Positions 17,678-27,383 of a stretch of DNA of 64,000 nt are shown piece by piece. Positions within the stretch are counted from its first letter, which is position 1; every line of letters begins with the position of its first letter. The position numbers were made by a program, and so were the translations under genes. The stretch comes from Leifsonia sp. PS1209 (GTDB taxonomy: Bacteria; Actinomycetota; Actinomycetes; Actinomycetales; Microbacteriaceae). The DNA lies in assembly GCF_012317045.1 (NCBI RefSeq), contig NZ_CP051154.1, positions 3,100,001 through 3,164,000 of the forward strand, given 5' to 3'. The notes under the pieces are model-generated. The model was not told the DNA's origin, ran no database searches, and saw only the letters and a program-made list of their open reading frames with translations.

Positions 17678-18412
17678 CTACTTGACCGAGCCACCCGCGG
17701 CGACGATCTTCTGCTCTGCAGAGCCGGAGACCTTGTCGACCGCAACGTTCAGCTTAACCGCAATGTCCCCGTTGCCGAGAACCTTGACCTTCTCGTTCTT
17801 GCGAACGGCGCCCTTGGCGACGAGATCGGTGACGGTGACGTCACCACCCGACGGGTAGAGCTCGGCGAGCTTCTCCAGGTTCACGACCTGGTACTCGACG
17901 CGGAACGGGTTCTTGAAGCCGCGAAGCTTCGGGGCCCGCATGTGGAACGGCAGCTGGCCACCCTGGAATCCGGGGCGGACCGAGTAGCGAGCCTTCGTAC
18001 CCTTGGTACCACGGCCTGCCGTCTTACCCTTCGAGCCCTCACCGCGTCCGACGCGGGTGCGGTCCTTCTTGGCACCTGCTGCTGGACGGAGGTGGTGAAC
18101 CTTGAGCACGTGCTCGCGGGTCTCCGAGGGCGCTGCCTTCTTGGCCGGGGCCTTCGCGGCGGGCTTGTCAGCCTTGGCGACGGTCTCGTCCTTCGACGCT
18201 GCGGCAGCCTTGGCAGGAGCCTTGGCGGCCGGAGCCTTCGCAGCAGGAGCCTTCTTCTCGGCGGCCGGCTTGTCGGCAGCGGCCTTCGCCGGAGCCTTCT
18301 TGGCCGGAGCCTTCTCAGCAGCGGCCTTGGCCGGAGCCTTGGCAGCAGCTGCCTTCTTCTCGGCGGCCGGCTTGGCGGCAGCCTTGGTGGTTGCTTCCTT
18401 TTCGTCAGCCAT
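17678..18412 (-). CDS. rplO: 50S ribosomal protein L15 with long Lys/Ala-rich N-terminal extension
   Basis: L15 is a late-assembly 50S protein. The conserved core starts near residue 98 ([19 protein letters not shown], then [18 protein letters not shown]) and runs normally to the end. It is preceded by about 97 residues of low-complexity Ala/Lys/Pro repeats ([17 protein letters not shown] and variants), giving 244 residues instead of ~147. The long form is supported as real. Its ATG overlaps the rpmD stop (TAATG), and GAGGAG at the end of rpmD is correctly spaced. The extension resembles histone H1 or HupB tails and may bind nucleic acid; that is inference. Confidence 0.95.
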   Translation of the reverse strand: MADEKEATTKAAAKPAAEKKAAAAKAPAKAAAEKAPAKKAPAKAAADKPAAEKKAPAAKAPAAKAPAKAAAASKDETVAKADKPAAKAPAKKAAPSETREHVLKVHHLRPAAGAKKDRTRVGRGEGSKGKTAGRGTKGTKARYSVRPGFQGGQLPFHMRAPKLRGFKNPFRVEYQVVNLEKLAELYPSGGDVTVTDLVAKGAVRKNEKVKVLGNGDIAVKLNVAVDKVSGSAEQKIVAAGGSVK

Positions 18413-18597
18413 TAGTCAATCTCCTCGACCTTGACAAGGTGAGCGACGGTCTTGACGTACCCGCGGTTCTGCGAGTTGTCCTCGCGAACGACGACGTCAC
18501 CGATGCGCTTGAGTCCCAGGCTGCGAAGGGTGTCGCGCTGGTACTGCTTCTCACTTACTTTGGACTTGATCTGCGTGATCTTCAGACGCGCAGCCAT
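18412..18597 (-). CDS. rpmD: 50S ribosomal protein L30
   Basis: This 61-residue protein has the L30 signature ([31 protein letters not shown]). It overlaps rpsE upstream and rplO downstream by one base each, so the three genes are translationally coupled. Longer in-frame starts inside rpsE are rejected. Confidence 0.97.
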   Translation of the reverse strand: MAARLKITQIKSKVSEKQYQRDTLRSLGLKRIGDVVVREDNSQNRGYVKTVAHLVKVEEID

Positions 18598-19316
18598 CAG
18601 GCACCTGCCTTCGCGGTCGCGGCGGCCTCTGCCGCCTGGGCCTCGGCACGCAGCAGGCGAGCCGGAGCCACCTGGTCGTAGTCGAGTCCACGGCGAGCGG
18701 CAACGGCGCGAGGTTCCTCGAGCTGCTGCAGCGCCTCGACGGTCGCGTGCACGATGTTGATCGTGTTGGACGAACCGAGCGACTTGCTCAGGACGTCGTG
18801 GATACCGGCGCACTCGAGGACGGCGCGGACCGGGCCACCGGCGATAACACCGGTACCTGCCGCGGCGGGGCGCAGGAGCACCACACCGGCTGCAGCCTCA
18901 CCCTGGACGGGGTGCGGGATGGTGTTGCCGACGCGCGGGACGCGGAAGAAGTTCTTCTTCGCCTCCTCGACGCCCTTCGAGATCGCCAGCGGGACCTCGC
19001 GGGCCTTGCCGTAGCCGACACCGACCAGACCGTTGCCGTCTCCGACGACGACGAGGGCGGTGAAGCTGAAGCGACGTCCACCCTTGACGACCTTCGAGAC
19101 GCGGTTGATGGTCACAACGCGCTCGAGGAACTGGCTCTTGTCCTGGTCGCGGCTGCCGCGATCACGGTTGGGGTTGCGCTCGCGACCACCACGGCGGGCC
19201 TCACGGGGCTCGCTCTGGGTGTTGGTGGTCGATGCCGCAGTCTCAACCGGCGCCTGGGCGTCGGTCGTCTGCTCAGAGGCCACGGTCTGCTCCTTGTTGT
19301 TCTGTTCGTCGCTCAC
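18597..19316 (-). CDS. rpsE: 30S ribosomal protein S5 with N-terminal extension
   Basis: S5 sits at the mRNA entrance of the 30S subunit and affects fidelity. The core begins near residue 63 ([20 protein letters not shown]) with [18 protein letters not shown] and [20 protein letters not shown]. The first 60 residues are Gln/Thr/Glu-rich and then Arg-rich ([15 protein letters not shown]), giving 239 residues versus 167 in E. coli. The start is GTG, overlapping the rplR stop by 4 nt. Confidence 0.97.
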   Translation of the reverse strand: MSDEQNNKEQTVASEQTTDAQAPVETAASTTNTQSEPREARRGGRERNPNRDRGSRDQDKSQFLERVVTINRVSKVVKGGRRFSFTALVVVGDGNGLVGVGYGKAREVPLAISKGVEEAKKNFFRVPRVGNTIPHPVQGEAAAGVVLLRPAAAGTGVIAGGPVRAVLECAGIHDVLSKSLGSSNTINIVHATVEALQQLEEPRAVAARRGLDYDQVAPARLLRAEAQAAEAAATAKAGA

Positions 19317-19684
19317 AGGTTCAATCCACCCTCTCGAGCTCCTTCGGCGACAGCTGCGACGCGACCTGCGTACTTGCTGCCTCCACGGTCGAATACGACG
19401 GCGTCGACGCCAGCGCTCTTGGCGCGCTCGGCGACGAGCTCGCCGACCTTGCGTGCCTTGGCGGTCTTGTCACCGTCGAAGCTGCGGAGGTCCGCCTCCA
19501 TGGTCGAAGCAGACGCGAGGGTGTGACCCTTGCTGTCGTCGACGATCTGGACGAAGACGTGACGTGCCGAGCGGTTGACGACCAGACGCGGACGGACCGC
19601 GGTGCCCTCGACCTTCTTGCGGAGCCGGGTGTGACGGCGGCCGCGTGCTGCGGACTTGCTCTTTCCTCTGGTTCCGAGAGCCAT
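19313..19684 (-). CDS. rplR: 50S ribosomal protein L18
   Basis: L18 binds 5S rRNA and anchors it to the large subunit. The 123-residue protein has [33 protein letters not shown] and the C-terminal [20 protein letters not shown]. It overlaps rpsE by 4 nt and follows rplF by 2 nt. Confidence 0.97.
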   Translation of the reverse strand: MALGTRGKSKSAARGRRHTRLRKKVEGTAVRPRLVVNRSARHVFVQIVDDSKGHTLASASTMEADLRSFDGDKTAKARKVGELVAERAKSAGVDAVVFDRGGSKYAGRVAAVAEGAREGGLNL

Positions 19685-19686
19685 GG

Positions 19687-20223
19687 TTACTTACCAGCCT
19701 TTCCGGCCTTGCGGCGGACAACCTCGCCGGCGTAGCGCACACCCTTGCCCTTGTAGGGCTCGGGCTTGCGGATCTTACGGATGTTGGCGGCGACCTCACC
19801 GACGGCCTGCTTGTCGATACCACTGACCGTGAGCTTGTTGTTGCCCTCGACCGTGAACGTGATACCCGCGGGCGGCTCGACGTTGACCGGGTGCGAGAAG
19901 CCGAGAGCGAACTCGACGCCCGCGCCCTTCTGCGCGACACGGTAACCGGTGCCGACGATCTCGAGTCCCTTGGAGTAACCCTCGGTGACGCCGATGATCT
20001 GGTTGTTGATCAGGGTGCGGGTCAGGCCGTGCAGCGAACGCGATGCGCGCTCGTCGTCGGGACGGGTGACGAGCACCTGGCCCTCTTCCAGCTTGACCTC
20101 GATCGGGCTGGCGACGACGAGGCTGAGCTCGCCCTTCGGGCCCTTGACGGTGACGGCCTGGCCGTCGATCTTCACATCAACCCCGGCAGGGATGCTGATG
20201 GGCAGTCTTCCAATACGCGACAT
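19687..20223 (-). CDS. rplF: 50S ribosomal protein L6
   Basis: L6 lies near the factor-binding site at the base of the L7/L12 stalk. The 178 residues begin [17 protein letters not shown] and carry [10 protein letters not shown] in the first domain and the C-terminal signature [14 protein letters not shown]. It starts 6 nt after rpsH. Confidence 0.98.
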   Translation of the reverse strand: MSRIGRLPISIPAGVDVKIDGQAVTVKGPKGELSLVVASPIEVKLEEGQVLVTRPDDERASRSLHGLTRTLINNQIIGVTEGYSKGLEIVGTGYRVAQKGAGVEFALGFSHPVNVEPPAGITFTVEGNNKLTVSGIDKQAVGEVAANIRKIRKPEPYKGKGVRYAGEVVRRKAGKAGK

Positions 20224-20229
20224 GACGAA

Positions 20230-20628
20230 CTACCACACGTAGGCGAGGACTTCCCCACCCACGCCCTTCTTCTCAGCCTGACGGTCGGTGAGCAGACCGG
20301 AGGAGGTGGACAGGATGGCGACGCCGAGGCCGCCGAGAACCTTGGGGATCTCGGTGGACTTCGCGTAGACGCGGAGTCCGGGCTTGGAGACGCGCTTGAT
20401 GCCGGCGATGGAACGCTCGCGGTTCGGTCCGAACTTCAGACCGAGGGTGAGGGTCTGGCCGACGCGTGCGTCGCTGACCTCCCAGCTCGCGATGTAACCC
20501 TCGGACTTGAGGATGTCGGCGATGTGCGCCTTGAGCTTCGAGTGCGGCATCGACACGGTGTCGTGGTGCGCCGAGTTCGCGTTGCGCAGTCTGGTCAGCA
20601 TGTCTGCGACCGGATCTGTCATTGTCAT
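20230..20628 (-). CDS. rpsH: 30S ribosomal protein S8
   Basis: S8 binds the central domain of 16S rRNA and in E. coli also represses the spc operon. The protein begins [18 protein letters not shown] and has 132 residues, the usual size. The ATG at 20628 is preceded 8 nt away by AAAGGA; a GTG 21 nt further upstream is rejected. The 103-nt gap to rplE contains a 10-bp hairpin and no rpsN. Confidence 0.97.
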   Translation of the reverse strand: MTMTDPVADMLTRLRNANSAHHDTVSMPHSKLKAHIADILKSEGYIASWEVSDARVGQTLTLGLKFGPNRERSIAGIKRVSKPGLRVYAKSTEIPKVLGGLGVAILSTSSGLLTDRQAEKKGVGGEVLAYVW

Positions 20629-20694
20629 TTCGGTGTTTCCTTTGTTCACCAGGTTTCGTTCAGCCGTTACACGACTGACGACCTGTGGTGGAAG

Positions 20695-20719
20695 CGGGCC
20701 GGCCGGATCGGCCGGCCCG
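20695..20719 (-). other. Strong hairpin between rplE and rpsH
   Basis: CGGGCCGGCC and its complement form a perfect 10-bp stem with a 5-nt loop, shortly after the rplE stop. It occupies the place where rpsN is found in other spc operons. Confidence 0.6.
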
Positions 20720-20731
20720 ACAGGGTGAGGA

Positions 20732-21319
20732 CTAGTTCGCGGCCTCGTTGGAACGGAAGGGGAAGCCGAGCTGCTTGAGCAGCGCGCGGCCCTCTTCGTC
20801 GTTCTTCGCGGTGGTCACCACAGTGATGTCCATTCCGCGGACGCGGTCGATGCGGTCCTGGTCGATCTCGTGGAACATCGCCTGCTCCGTGAGACCGAAG
20901 GTGTAGTTGCCCGTTCCGTCGAACTGCTTGTCCGACAGACCGCGGAAGTCGCGGATACGGGGAAGTGCAAGAGACAGCAGGCGGTCGAGGAACTCCCACA
21001 TGCGGTCGCCACGCAGCGTGACGTGCGCGCCGATCGGCTGACCCTCGCGCAGCTTGAACTGCGCGATGGACTTGCGGGCCTTGGTGACCTGCGGCTTCTG
21101 ACCGGTGATCTTGGTGAGGTCTGCGACCGCACCATCCATGACCTTGCCGTCACGAGCAGCCTCGCCGACGCCCATGTTGACGACGATCTTCACGAGACCC
21201 GGCACCTGGTGCGGGTTGGTGAAGCCGAGGTCCTTGGACAGCTGCGCTGCGATCTCGTTCTTGTACTTCTGCTTGAGACGCGGCTGGATTTTGCCAGCAG
21301 CGGTTGCAGTGTCGGTCAT
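20732..21319 (-). CDS. rplE: 50S ribosomal protein L5
   Basis: L5 binds 5S rRNA and forms the central protuberance contact with S13. The 195 residues have a short Ala/Thr-rich N-terminal addition, then [32 protein letters not shown] and the C-terminal [20 protein letters not shown]. It overlaps rplX by one base. Confidence 0.97.
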   Translation of the reverse strand: MTDTATAAGKIQPRLKQKYKNEIAAQLSKDLGFTNPHQVPGLVKIVVNMGVGEAARDGKVMDGAVADLTKITGQKPQVTKARKSIAQFKLREGQPIGAHVTLRGDRMWEFLDRLLSLALPRIRDFRGLSDKQFDGTGNYTFGLTEQAMFHEIDQDRIDRVRGMDITVVTTAKNDEEGRALLKQLGFPFRSNEAAN

Positions 21320-21678
21320 TACAGGTCCTTACCTGACTTCTTGGCGTAACGAACGCGGACCGTCTTGGTGACGCCGTCCTTCGTGACAGTCTCGTTGCGG
21401 AAACCGACGCGGGTCGGCTTCTTGGTCTCGGGGTCGACGAGCGCCACGTTGGAGACGTGGATCGGAGCCTCGTGCGTCTCGATGCCGCCGGTCTTCGTGC
21501 CACGCTGCGTCTGTCCGACGCGGACGTGCTTGGTGACGAAGTTGACGCCCTCGACGATCACGCGGTTCTTCTCGACGAGAACCTCGATGACGCGACCCTG
21601 CTTGCCCTTGTCGCCTCCGCGCGCCTGCGACGCACCGGAGATGACCTGGACCAGGTCGCCCTTCTTGATGTTCGCCAT
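21319..21678 (-). CDS. rplX: 50S ribosomal protein L24
   Basis: L24 is one of two assembly initiators of the 50S subunit. The KOW motif is at the start ([26 protein letters not shown]), followed by [12 protein letters not shown]. The 119 residues are slightly longer than E. coli L24. It is 3 nt after rplN. Confidence 0.97.
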   Translation of the reverse strand: MANIKKGDLVQVISGASQARGGDKGKQGRVIEVLVEKNRVIVEGVNFVTKHVRVGQTQRGTKTGGIETHEAPIHVSNVALVDPETKKPTRVGFRNETVTKDGVTKTVRVRYAKKSGKDL

Positions 21679-21681
21679 GTG

Positions 21682-22050
21682 TTACAGCACCTCCGGGGCC
21701 AGCGAGATGATCTTCATGAACTTCTTGTCGCGGAGTTCGCGACCGACCGGTCCGAAGATGCGGGTACCGCGGGGGTCCCCGTCGTTCTTCAAGATCACTG
21801 CGGCGTTCTCATCGAACTTGATGTATGAGCCGTCCGGGCGGCGGGTGTTCTTCACCACGCGCACGATGACAGCCTTGACGACGTCGCCCTTCTTGACGTT
21901 GCCGCCGGGGATCGCGTCCTTGACCGTGGCGACGATCGTGTCGCCCAGGCCGGCGTAACGACGGCCGGAGCCGCCGAGCACGCGAATCGTGAGGAGCTCC
22001 TTGGCGCCCGTGTTATCGGCGACCTTGACTCGGGATTCCTGCTGAATCAC
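21682..22050 (-). CDS. rplN: 50S ribosomal protein L14
   Basis: L14 forms inter-subunit bridges with 16S rRNA. The 122-residue protein begins [20 protein letters not shown] and carries the conserved [20 protein letters not shown]. The start is GTG, overlapping the rpsQ stop by 4 nt. This overlap ties the S10 and spc operons into one continuous transcript here. Confidence 0.98.
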   Translation of the reverse strand: MIQQESRVKVADNTGAKELLTIRVLGGSGRRYAGLGDTIVATVKDAIPGGNVKKGDVVKAVIVRVVKNTRRPDGSYIKFDENAAVILKNDGDPRGTRIFGPVGRELRDKKFMKIISLAPEVL

Positions 22051-22352
22051 TTGGCCTTCTCCAGAATCTCAACCAGGCGCCACCGCTTGGAGGCGCTCAG
22101 CGGACGGGTCTCGTTGATGAGAACGAGGTCGCCGATGCCGGCGCTGTTGCTCTCATCGTGCGCCTTCACCTTGGAGGTGCGGCGGATGACCTTGCCGTAC
22201 AGGGGGTGCTTCACGCGGTCTTCGACCTCGACGACGATGGTCTTGTCCATCTTGTCGCTGACGACGTAACCGCGACGGGCCTTGCGGTACCCGCGGACGA
22301 GGGCCTCGTCGGCCGCCGACTCCGCGGCCGCAGCCTTGGTGGTCTCAGCCAT
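22047..22352 (-). CDS. rpsQ: 30S ribosomal protein S17
   Basis: S17 is a primary 16S rRNA-binding protein with an OB fold. The core begins near residue 22 ([20 protein letters not shown]) after an Ala/Glu-rich N-terminal extension, giving 101 residues versus ~84. It is the last gene of the S10 group and overlaps rpmC by one base. Confidence 0.97.
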   Translation of the reverse strand: MAETTKAAAAESAADEALVRGYRKARRGYVVSDKMDKTIVVEVEDRVKHPLYGKVIRRTSKVKAHDESNSAGIGDLVLINETRPLSASKRWRLVEILEKAK

Positions 22353-22681
22353 TACTTGGCCTCCTCAGTCTCAGTCTCGGCGTCGGCGGCCGCGGGGGCG
22401 GCCTTCTTCGCCTTGGTCTTCTTCTCAGCCTTCGCGTCGGCGACCTCGGCGGGGGCCGGGGTGGCCCTGATGCCGAGCTCGCGCTCACGGATGACCGTGT
22501 AGATACGAGCGATGTCGCGCTTCACGGCGCGCAGGCGGCCGTGGCTCTCGAGCTGGCCGGTGGCCGACTGGAAGCGCAGGTTGAACAGCTCTTCCTTGGC
22601 CTTCTTCAGCTCGTCGACGAGACGCTCGTCTTCGAAAGTGTCGAGCTCTGCGGATGCGAGCTCCTTGGATCCGATCGCCAT
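22352..22681 (-). CDS. rpmC: 50S ribosomal protein L29 with C-terminal tail
   Basis: L29 lies at the peptide tunnel exit, where trigger factor and SRP dock. The two-helix core ([20 protein letters not shown], then [20 protein letters not shown]) fills residues 23-70. A Lys- and then Glu-rich tail of about 38 residues ([14 protein letters not shown]) follows, giving 109 residues instead of the usual 65-75. The ATG at 22681 overlaps the rplP stop (TAATG). Confidence 0.96.
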   Translation of the reverse strand: MAIGSKELASAELDTFEDERLVDELKKAKEELFNLRFQSATGQLESHGRLRAVKRDIARIYTVIRERELGIRATPAPAEVADAKAEKKTKAKKAAPAAADAETETEEAK

Positions 22682-23100
22682 TACGCGTCGCCCTCCTCGC
22701 GCTTGATGATGCGTGCCTTGAGGGGCAGCTTGTGAATTGCACGGGTCATGGCCTCGCGAGCGAGTTCCTCGCTGACACCAGAGACCTCGAAGAGGACTCG
22801 ACCCGGCTTGACGTTGGCGACCCACCACTCGGGGGAACCCTTACCGGAACCCATACGGGTTTCGGCCGGCTTCTTCGTGAGCGGACGGTCGGGGTAGATG
22901 TTGATCCACACCTTGCCACCACGCTTGATGTGACGGGTCATCGCGATACGAGCGGACTCGATCTGACGGTTCGTCACGTACGCGGGGGTCAGGGCCTGGA
23001 TGCCGAACTCGCCGAAGGAGACCTTCGTGCCACCAGTGGCCTGGCCGGAACGGCCGGGGTGGTGCTGCTTGCGGTGCTTGACTCTACGTGGGATCAACAT
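22681..23100 (-). CDS. rplP: 50S ribosomal protein L16
   Basis: L16 helps position A-site tRNA near the peptidyl transferase centre. The 139-residue protein begins [19 protein letters not shown] and has [20 protein letters not shown] and [19 protein letters not shown], all standard. It is 2 nt after rpsC. Confidence 0.98.
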   Translation of the reverse strand: MLIPRRVKHRKQHHPGRSGQATGGTKVSFGEFGIQALTPAYVTNRQIESARIAMTRHIKRGGKVWINIYPDRPLTKKPAETRMGSGKGSPEWWVANVKPGRVLFEVSGVSEELAREAMTRAIHKLPLKARIIKREEGDA

Positions 23101-23102
23101 GG

Positions 23103-23879
23103 TTATGCCTCAACTCCTGCTGCGGCCGGCGCGCTCTCAGCTGCAGGGGCGTTGCCCCGGCCACCGCCGCGACGCGGACGGTCACGGTCGTTGCGCTCGC
23201 GCGACGGCTTCTGGTTGGCCTGCTCGCGAGCAAGCTCCTTGTTCGTGATGTCGCCCTTGTAGATCCACACCTTGACACCGATGCGACCGAAAGTGGTCTT
23301 GGCCTCGTAGAAGCCGTAGTCGATGTTGGCGCGGAGCGTGTGCAGCGGCACACGGCCCTCGCGGTAGAACTCCGAGCGGCTCATCTCAGCGCCGCCGAGA
23401 CGGCCGGACACCTGGATGCGGACACCCTTGGCGCCTGCGCGCTGGGCGCCCTGCAGGCCCTTGCGCATCGCGCGGCGGAACGCCACACGTGCGGAGAGCT
23501 GCTCTGCGATGCCCTGAGCGACGAGCTGAGCGTCGGCCTCGGGGTTCTTGACCTCGAGGATGTTCAGCTGGATCTGCTTGCCCGTGAGCTTCTCGAGGTC
23601 GGCGCGGATGCGCTCTGCCTCTGCGCCACGACGACCGATCACGATGCCCGGGCGGGCGGTGTGGATGTCGACGCGGACACGGTCACGGGTGCGCTCGATC
23701 TCGATGCGGGAAACACCCGCGCGGTCGAGCGACGTCTGCAGCAGACGACGGATCTTGACGTCCTCGGCGAGGTAGTCACTGTACCGCTGACCCGGCTTGG
23801 TGCTGTCCGAGAACCACCGCGACACGTGGTCGGTGGTGATGCCCAGACGGAAGCCGTATGGATTGACTTTCTGACCCAT
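23103..23879 (-). CDS. rpsC: 30S ribosomal protein S3
   Basis: S3 forms the mRNA entry pore with S4 and S5. [20 protein letters not shown] starts the protein. The KH domain is marked by [19 protein letters not shown], and the C-terminal domain by [20 protein letters not shown] and [11 protein letters not shown]. After residue 220 there is an Arg/Gly-rich stretch ([12 protein letters not shown]) and an Ala-rich end, for 258 residues. It overlaps rplV by one base. Confidence 0.98.
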   Translation of the reverse strand: MGQKVNPYGFRLGITTDHVSRWFSDSTKPGQRYSDYLAEDVKIRRLLQTSLDRAGVSRIEIERTRDRVRVDIHTARPGIVIGRRGAEAERIRADLEKLTGKQIQLNILEVKNPEADAQLVAQGIAEQLSARVAFRRAMRKGLQGAQRAGAKGVRIQVSGRLGGAEMSRSEFYREGRVPLHTLRANIDYGFYEAKTTFGRIGVKVWIYKGDITNKELAREQANQKPSRERNDRDRPRRGGGRGNAPAAESAPAAAGVEA

Positions 23880-24271
23880 TACTTGCTCGCCTTCTTCGTA
23901 GCCTTGGCAGCTGCGGCCTCATCCGGCGTCGCGAGGACGATCGTGATGTGGCTGGTGCGCTTGTTGATGCGGAAGGCCCGGCCCTGTGCACGCGGCTGGA
24001 AGCGCTTGAGGGTCGTGCCCTCGTCAACGAATGCGCTGCTCACGTACAGGTCCTGCTCGTCCAGATAGGTGTTCGACTGGTCGGCCTTGACTCGCGCGTT
24101 GGCGATCGCCGAGGCGACGAGCTTGTACACCGGCTCGCTCGCACCCTGCGGGGCGAACTTCAGGATGGCCAGGGCCTCCTGTGCCTGCTTGCCGCGAATC
24201 AGGTTGACGACGCGACGAGCCTTCTGGGGGGTCACGCGGATGTGTCGCACGCGTGCGATCGACTCCACCAT
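23879..24271 (-). CDS. rplV: 50S ribosomal protein L22
   Basis: L22 lines the peptide exit tunnel; its beta-hairpin tip is marked by [20 protein letters not shown]. The 130 residues begin [21 protein letters not shown] short Ala/Lys tail ends the protein. It is 24 nt after rpsS. Confidence 0.98.
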   Translation of the reverse strand: MVESIARVRHIRVTPQKARRVVNLIRGKQAQEALAILKFAPQGASEPVYKLVASAIANARVKADQSNTYLDEQDLYVSSAFVDEGTTLKRFQPRAQGRAFRINKRTSHITIVLATPDEAAAAKATKKASK

Positions 24272-24295
24272 TTCTCTCCTCCTTACGTCACCGCG

Positions 24296-24577
24296 TTAGC
24301 GGCGACGACCCTTCTTGTCGTCCTTCACGTGTCCACGGAAGGTGCGGGTGGGAGCAAACTCACCGAGCTTGTGCCCAACCATGGTCTCGGTGACGAACAC
24401 CGGGATGTGCTTGCGACCGTCGTGCACCGCGATGGTGTGACCCAGCATGGCCGGGACGATCATCGAGCGGCGCGACCAGGTCTTGATCACGTTCTTGCTG
24501 TTGGCCTCGTTCGCGGCGACAACCTTGCGAAGCAGGTGGTCGTCGACGAAGGGGCCCTTTTTGAGACTGCGTGGCAT
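24296..24577 (-). CDS. rpsS: 30S ribosomal protein S19
   Basis: S19 forms a complex with S13 in the 30S head. The 93-residue protein begins [19 protein letters not shown]. It has [19 protein letters not shown] and ends [12 protein letters not shown], all typical. It is 9 nt after rplB. Confidence 0.98.
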   Translation of the reverse strand: MPRSLKKGPFVDDHLLRKVVAANEANSKNVIKTWSRRSMIVPAMLGHTIAVHDGRKHIPVFVTETMVGHKLGEFAPTRTFRGHVKDDKKGRRR

Positions 24578-24586
24578 CTTCTACTC

Positions 24587-25426
24587 CTACTTACGCTTCT
24601 TGCCGACAGTACGACGACGCACGATGAGCTTGTCGCTTTCCTTGTTCGGGTGGCGGGTGCGGCCTTCCTTCTGACCCCACGGGCTGACCGGGTGACGACC
24701 ACCGGAGGTCTTGCCCTCACCACCACCGTGCGGGTGGTCGATCGGGTTCATGGCAACACCACGCACGGTCGGGCGGACGCCCTTCCAGCGCATGCGGCCT
24801 GCCTTGCCCCAGTTGATGTTCGACTGCTCGGCGTTGCCGACCTCGCCGATCGTCGCGCGGCAGCGTGCATCCACGTTGCGGATCTCACCCGACGGCAGAC
24901 GGAGCTGCGCGTACGGGCCGTCCTTGGCGACGAGACGCACGGAAGCGCCGGCCGAACGGGCGAGCTTTGCGCCACCGCCCGGCTTGAGCTCGATCGCGTG
25001 GATCACGGTACCGGTGGGGATGTTGCGCAGCGGCAGGTTGTTGCCCGGCTTGATGTCCGCGCCTGCACCCGACTCGACGATGTCGCCCTGCGACAGCTTG
25101 TTCGGGGCCAGGATGTAGCGCTTGGTGCCGTCCACGAAGTGGAGCAGCGCGATACGTGCGGTGCGGTTGGGGTCGTACTCGATGTGAGCGACCTTCGCGT
25201 TGACGCCGTCCTTGTCGTTGCGACGGAAGTCGATCACGCGGTACTGGCGCTTGTGGCCACCACCGATGTGACGGGTCGTGATGCGGCCCTGGTTGTTGCG
25301 GCCACCGGTCTTCGACAGCGGACGGAGCAGCGACTTCTCGGGCGTCGACCGGGTGATCTCAGCGAAGTCGGCAACGCTCGAACCGCGACGACCGGGGGTC
25401 GTGGGCTTGTACTTACGAATAGCCAT
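24587..25426 (-). CDS. rplB: 50S ribosomal protein L2
   Basis: L2 is needed for subunit association and peptidyl transfer. The 279 residues include [37 protein letters not shown] and the universally conserved [18 protein letters not shown] with its critical His. It is 26 nt after rplW. Confidence 0.98.
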   Translation of the reverse strand: MAIRKYKPTTPGRRGSSVADFAEITRSTPEKSLLRPLSKTGGRNNQGRITTRHIGGGHKRQYRVIDFRRNDKDGVNAKVAHIEYDPNRTARIALLHFVDGTKRYILAPNKLSQGDIVESGAGADIKPGNNLPLRNIPTGTVIHAIELKPGGGAKLARSAGASVRLVAKDGPYAQLRLPSGEIRNVDARCRATIGEVGNAEQSNINWGKAGRMRWKGVRPTVRGVAMNPIDHPHGGGEGKTSGGRHPVSPWGQKEGRTRHPNKESDKLIVRRRTVGKKRK

Positions 25427-25452
25427 TGTCTGTTTTCCTCTAGATCCCGGCC

Positions 25453-25749
25453 TTAGCCAACTGCCGTGAAGATGTCGATGGAACCGGACTTGAGCGTGAC
25501 GATGGCACGCTTGGTGTCCTTGCGCTTGCCGGTGCCGAACTTGGTGCGACGCGTCTTGCCCTGACGGTTCAGGGTGTTGATCGAGGCGACCTGGACCTTG
25601 AAGATGCTCTCGATGGCGAGCTTGATCTCGGTCTTGTTCGAACGCGGGTCGACGACGAACGTGTACTTGCCCTCGTCGATCAGGCCGTAGCTCTTCTCAG
25701 AGACGACCGGGGCGATGATGATGTCGCGCGGGTCCTTGTTGACGGCCAT
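25453..25749 (-). CDS. rplW: 50S ribosomal protein L23
   Basis: L23 is the main docking site for trigger factor and SRP at the tunnel exit. The 98-residue protein has [20 protein letters not shown] and the RNA-binding loop [19 protein letters not shown]. Its ATG overlaps the rplD stop (TAATG). Confidence 0.98.
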   Translation of the reverse strand: MAVNKDPRDIIIAPVVSEKSYGLIDEGKYTFVVDPRSNKTEIKLAIESIFKVQVASINTLNRQGKTRRTKFGTGKRKDTKRAIVTLKSGSIDIFTAVG

Positions 25750-26399
25750 TACGCGTTCACCTCTTCCTTGTTGGACTTCGAAGCGATGAAGCCTTCGAGC
25801 GCACCCTTCGTGAAGACGATGTCGTCACTGACGAGCACGTCGTACGCGTTCAGCTGGTCGAAGGTCAGCGTGTGGACGGTGGGCAGGTTGCGGACGCTCT
25901 TGAGGCTCACCGCGTCGTCGCGCTCGAGCACGATGAGGACGTGCTTCGAGGTGGCGACAGTGGCGAGGTACTCTGCGACGGCCTTGGTCGACGGGGTCTC
26001 ACCGAGGGCGAGCGACTCGACGGCGTGCAGGCGGCTTCCGCGGGCGCGGTCGGAGAGAGCACCGAGCAGAGCAGCGGCGATCATCTTCTTGGGGGTGCGC
26101 TGCGCGTAGCTGCGGGGCACCGGTCCGTGGACGATGCCACCACCGGTCATCTGAGGGGCGCGGATCGAGCCCTGACGAGCGCGACCGGTTCCCTTCTGCT
26201 TGAACGGCTTGCGACCTGCACCGGAGACCTCACCACGACGCTTGGTCTTGTGAGTTCCCTGACGCGCCGCAGCGAGCTGCGCGACGACGACCTGGTGGAT
26301 CAGCGGGATGTTGGTCTGGACGTCGAAGAGCTCGGCGGGAAGCTCGACAGAGCCTGCCTTCTTGCCCTTGACATCGAGAACGTCAATCGAGGTAGCCAT
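25749..26399 (-). CDS. rplD: 50S ribosomal protein L4
   Basis: L4 lines the exit tunnel and, in E. coli, represses the S10 operon. The extended tunnel loop is clear ([37 protein letters not shown]). The 216 residues are slightly longer than E. coli L4, mainly at the C-terminus. It is 4 nt after rplC. Confidence 0.98.
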   Translation of the reverse strand: MATSIDVLDVKGKKAGSVELPAELFDVQTNIPLIHQVVVAQLAAARQGTHKTKRRGEVSGAGRKPFKQKGTGRARQGSIRAPQMTGGGIVHGPVPRSYAQRTPKKMIAAALLGALSDRARGSRLHAVESLALGETPSTKAVAEYLATVATSKHVLIVLERDDAVSLKSVRNLPTVHTLTFDQLNAYDVLVSDDIVFTKGALEGFIASKSNKEEVNA

Positions 26400-26403
26400 G
26401 CGA

Positions 26404-27063
26404 CTAGGCCCCCTTCACTGCGTTGCGGACGAAAACGATGCGGCCGCGAGCGCCGGGAACGGCGCCCTTGACCAGCAGGAGGCCCTTCTCTGCGTCGACG
26501 GCCTGAACCTTGAGGTTCAGAACGGTCACACGCTCGCCACCCATGCGACCGGCCATGCGCATGCCCTTGAAGACACGGCTCGGGGTCGAGGAGGCGCCGA
26601 TGGAACCCGGCTTGCGGTGGTTGCGGTGTGCACCGTGCGAGGCGGAGACACCCTTGAAGTTGTGACGCTTCATCACACCGGCGAAGCCCTTACCCTTGGA
26701 CGTTCCGACGACGTCGACCAGCTGGCCGGCCTCGAACGTGGCGTCGACGGTGAGCTCCTGGCCGGCCGAGTACTCGGCGGCGTCTGCGGTGCGGACCTCG
26801 GTGAGGTGACGGCGCGGCGTGACGCCGGCCTTGTCGAAGTGACCTGCCGACGGCTTGTTGACCTTGCGCGGGTCGATCTGGCCGTAGGCGATCTGGACGG
26901 CGTTGTAGCCGTCGACCTCGGGGGTGCGGACCTGGGTGACGACGTTCGGCGTGATCTCGATGACGGTCACGGGGATGAGCTTGTTGTTCTCATCCCAGAC
27001 CTGGGTCATTCCGAGCTTCTTGCCGAGGAGGCCACGGGAGGTCTTGGTTTCGATGTTCGACAT
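26404..27063 (-). CDS. rplC: 50S ribosomal protein L3
   Basis: L3 initiates 50S assembly and its loop reaches the peptidyl transferase centre. [19 protein letters not shown] is near the start. The long loop is marked by [20 protein letters not shown] and [20 protein letters not shown]. The 219-residue length is typical. It is 11 nt after rpsJ. Confidence 0.98.
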   Translation of the reverse strand: MSNIETKTSRGLLGKKLGMTQVWDENNKLIPVTVIEITPNVVTQVRTPEVDGYNAVQIAYGQIDPRKVNKPSAGHFDKAGVTPRRHLTEVRTADAAEYSAGQELTVDATFEAGQLVDVVGTSKGKGFAGVMKRHNFKGVSASHGAHRNHRKPGSIGASSTPSRVFKGMRMAGRMGGERVTVLNLKVQAVDAEKGLLLVKGAVPGARGRIVFVRNAVKGA

Positions 27064-27074
27064 GGCACTCCCCC

Positions 27075-27383
27075 TTAGAGCTTGATCTCGATGTTGACGT
27101 CGGCGGGCAGGTCGAGACGCATGAGCGAGTCGACGGCCTTCGGCGTCGGGTCGATGATGTCGATCAGCCGCTTGTGCGTGCGCATCTCGAAGTGCTCACG
27201 GCTGTCCTTGTACTTGTGGGGAGAACGGATGACACACACCACGTTCTTCTCGGTGGGAAGGGGCACCGGGCCGACGACCGTAGCGCCTGCACGGGTAACC
27301 GTGTCGACGATCTTGCGCGCCGAGGTGTCGATGACCTCGTGGTCATACGACTTAAGCCGGATGCGGATCTTCTGTCCCGCCAT
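27075..27383 (-). CDS. rpsJ: 30S ribosomal protein S10 (NusE)
   Basis: S10 is a 30S head protein and, as NusE, joins NusB in antitermination complexes. The 102 residues begin [19 protein letters not shown] and carry [20 protein letters not shown]. It is the first gene of the S10 operon. The 381-nt region upstream holds the operon leader with several inverted repeats. Confidence 0.98.
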   Translation of the reverse strand: MAGQKIRIRLKSYDHEVIDTSARKIVDTVTRAGATVVGPVPLPTEKNVVCVIRSPHKYKDSREHFEMRTHKRLIDIIDPTPKAVDSLMRLDLPADVNIEIKL

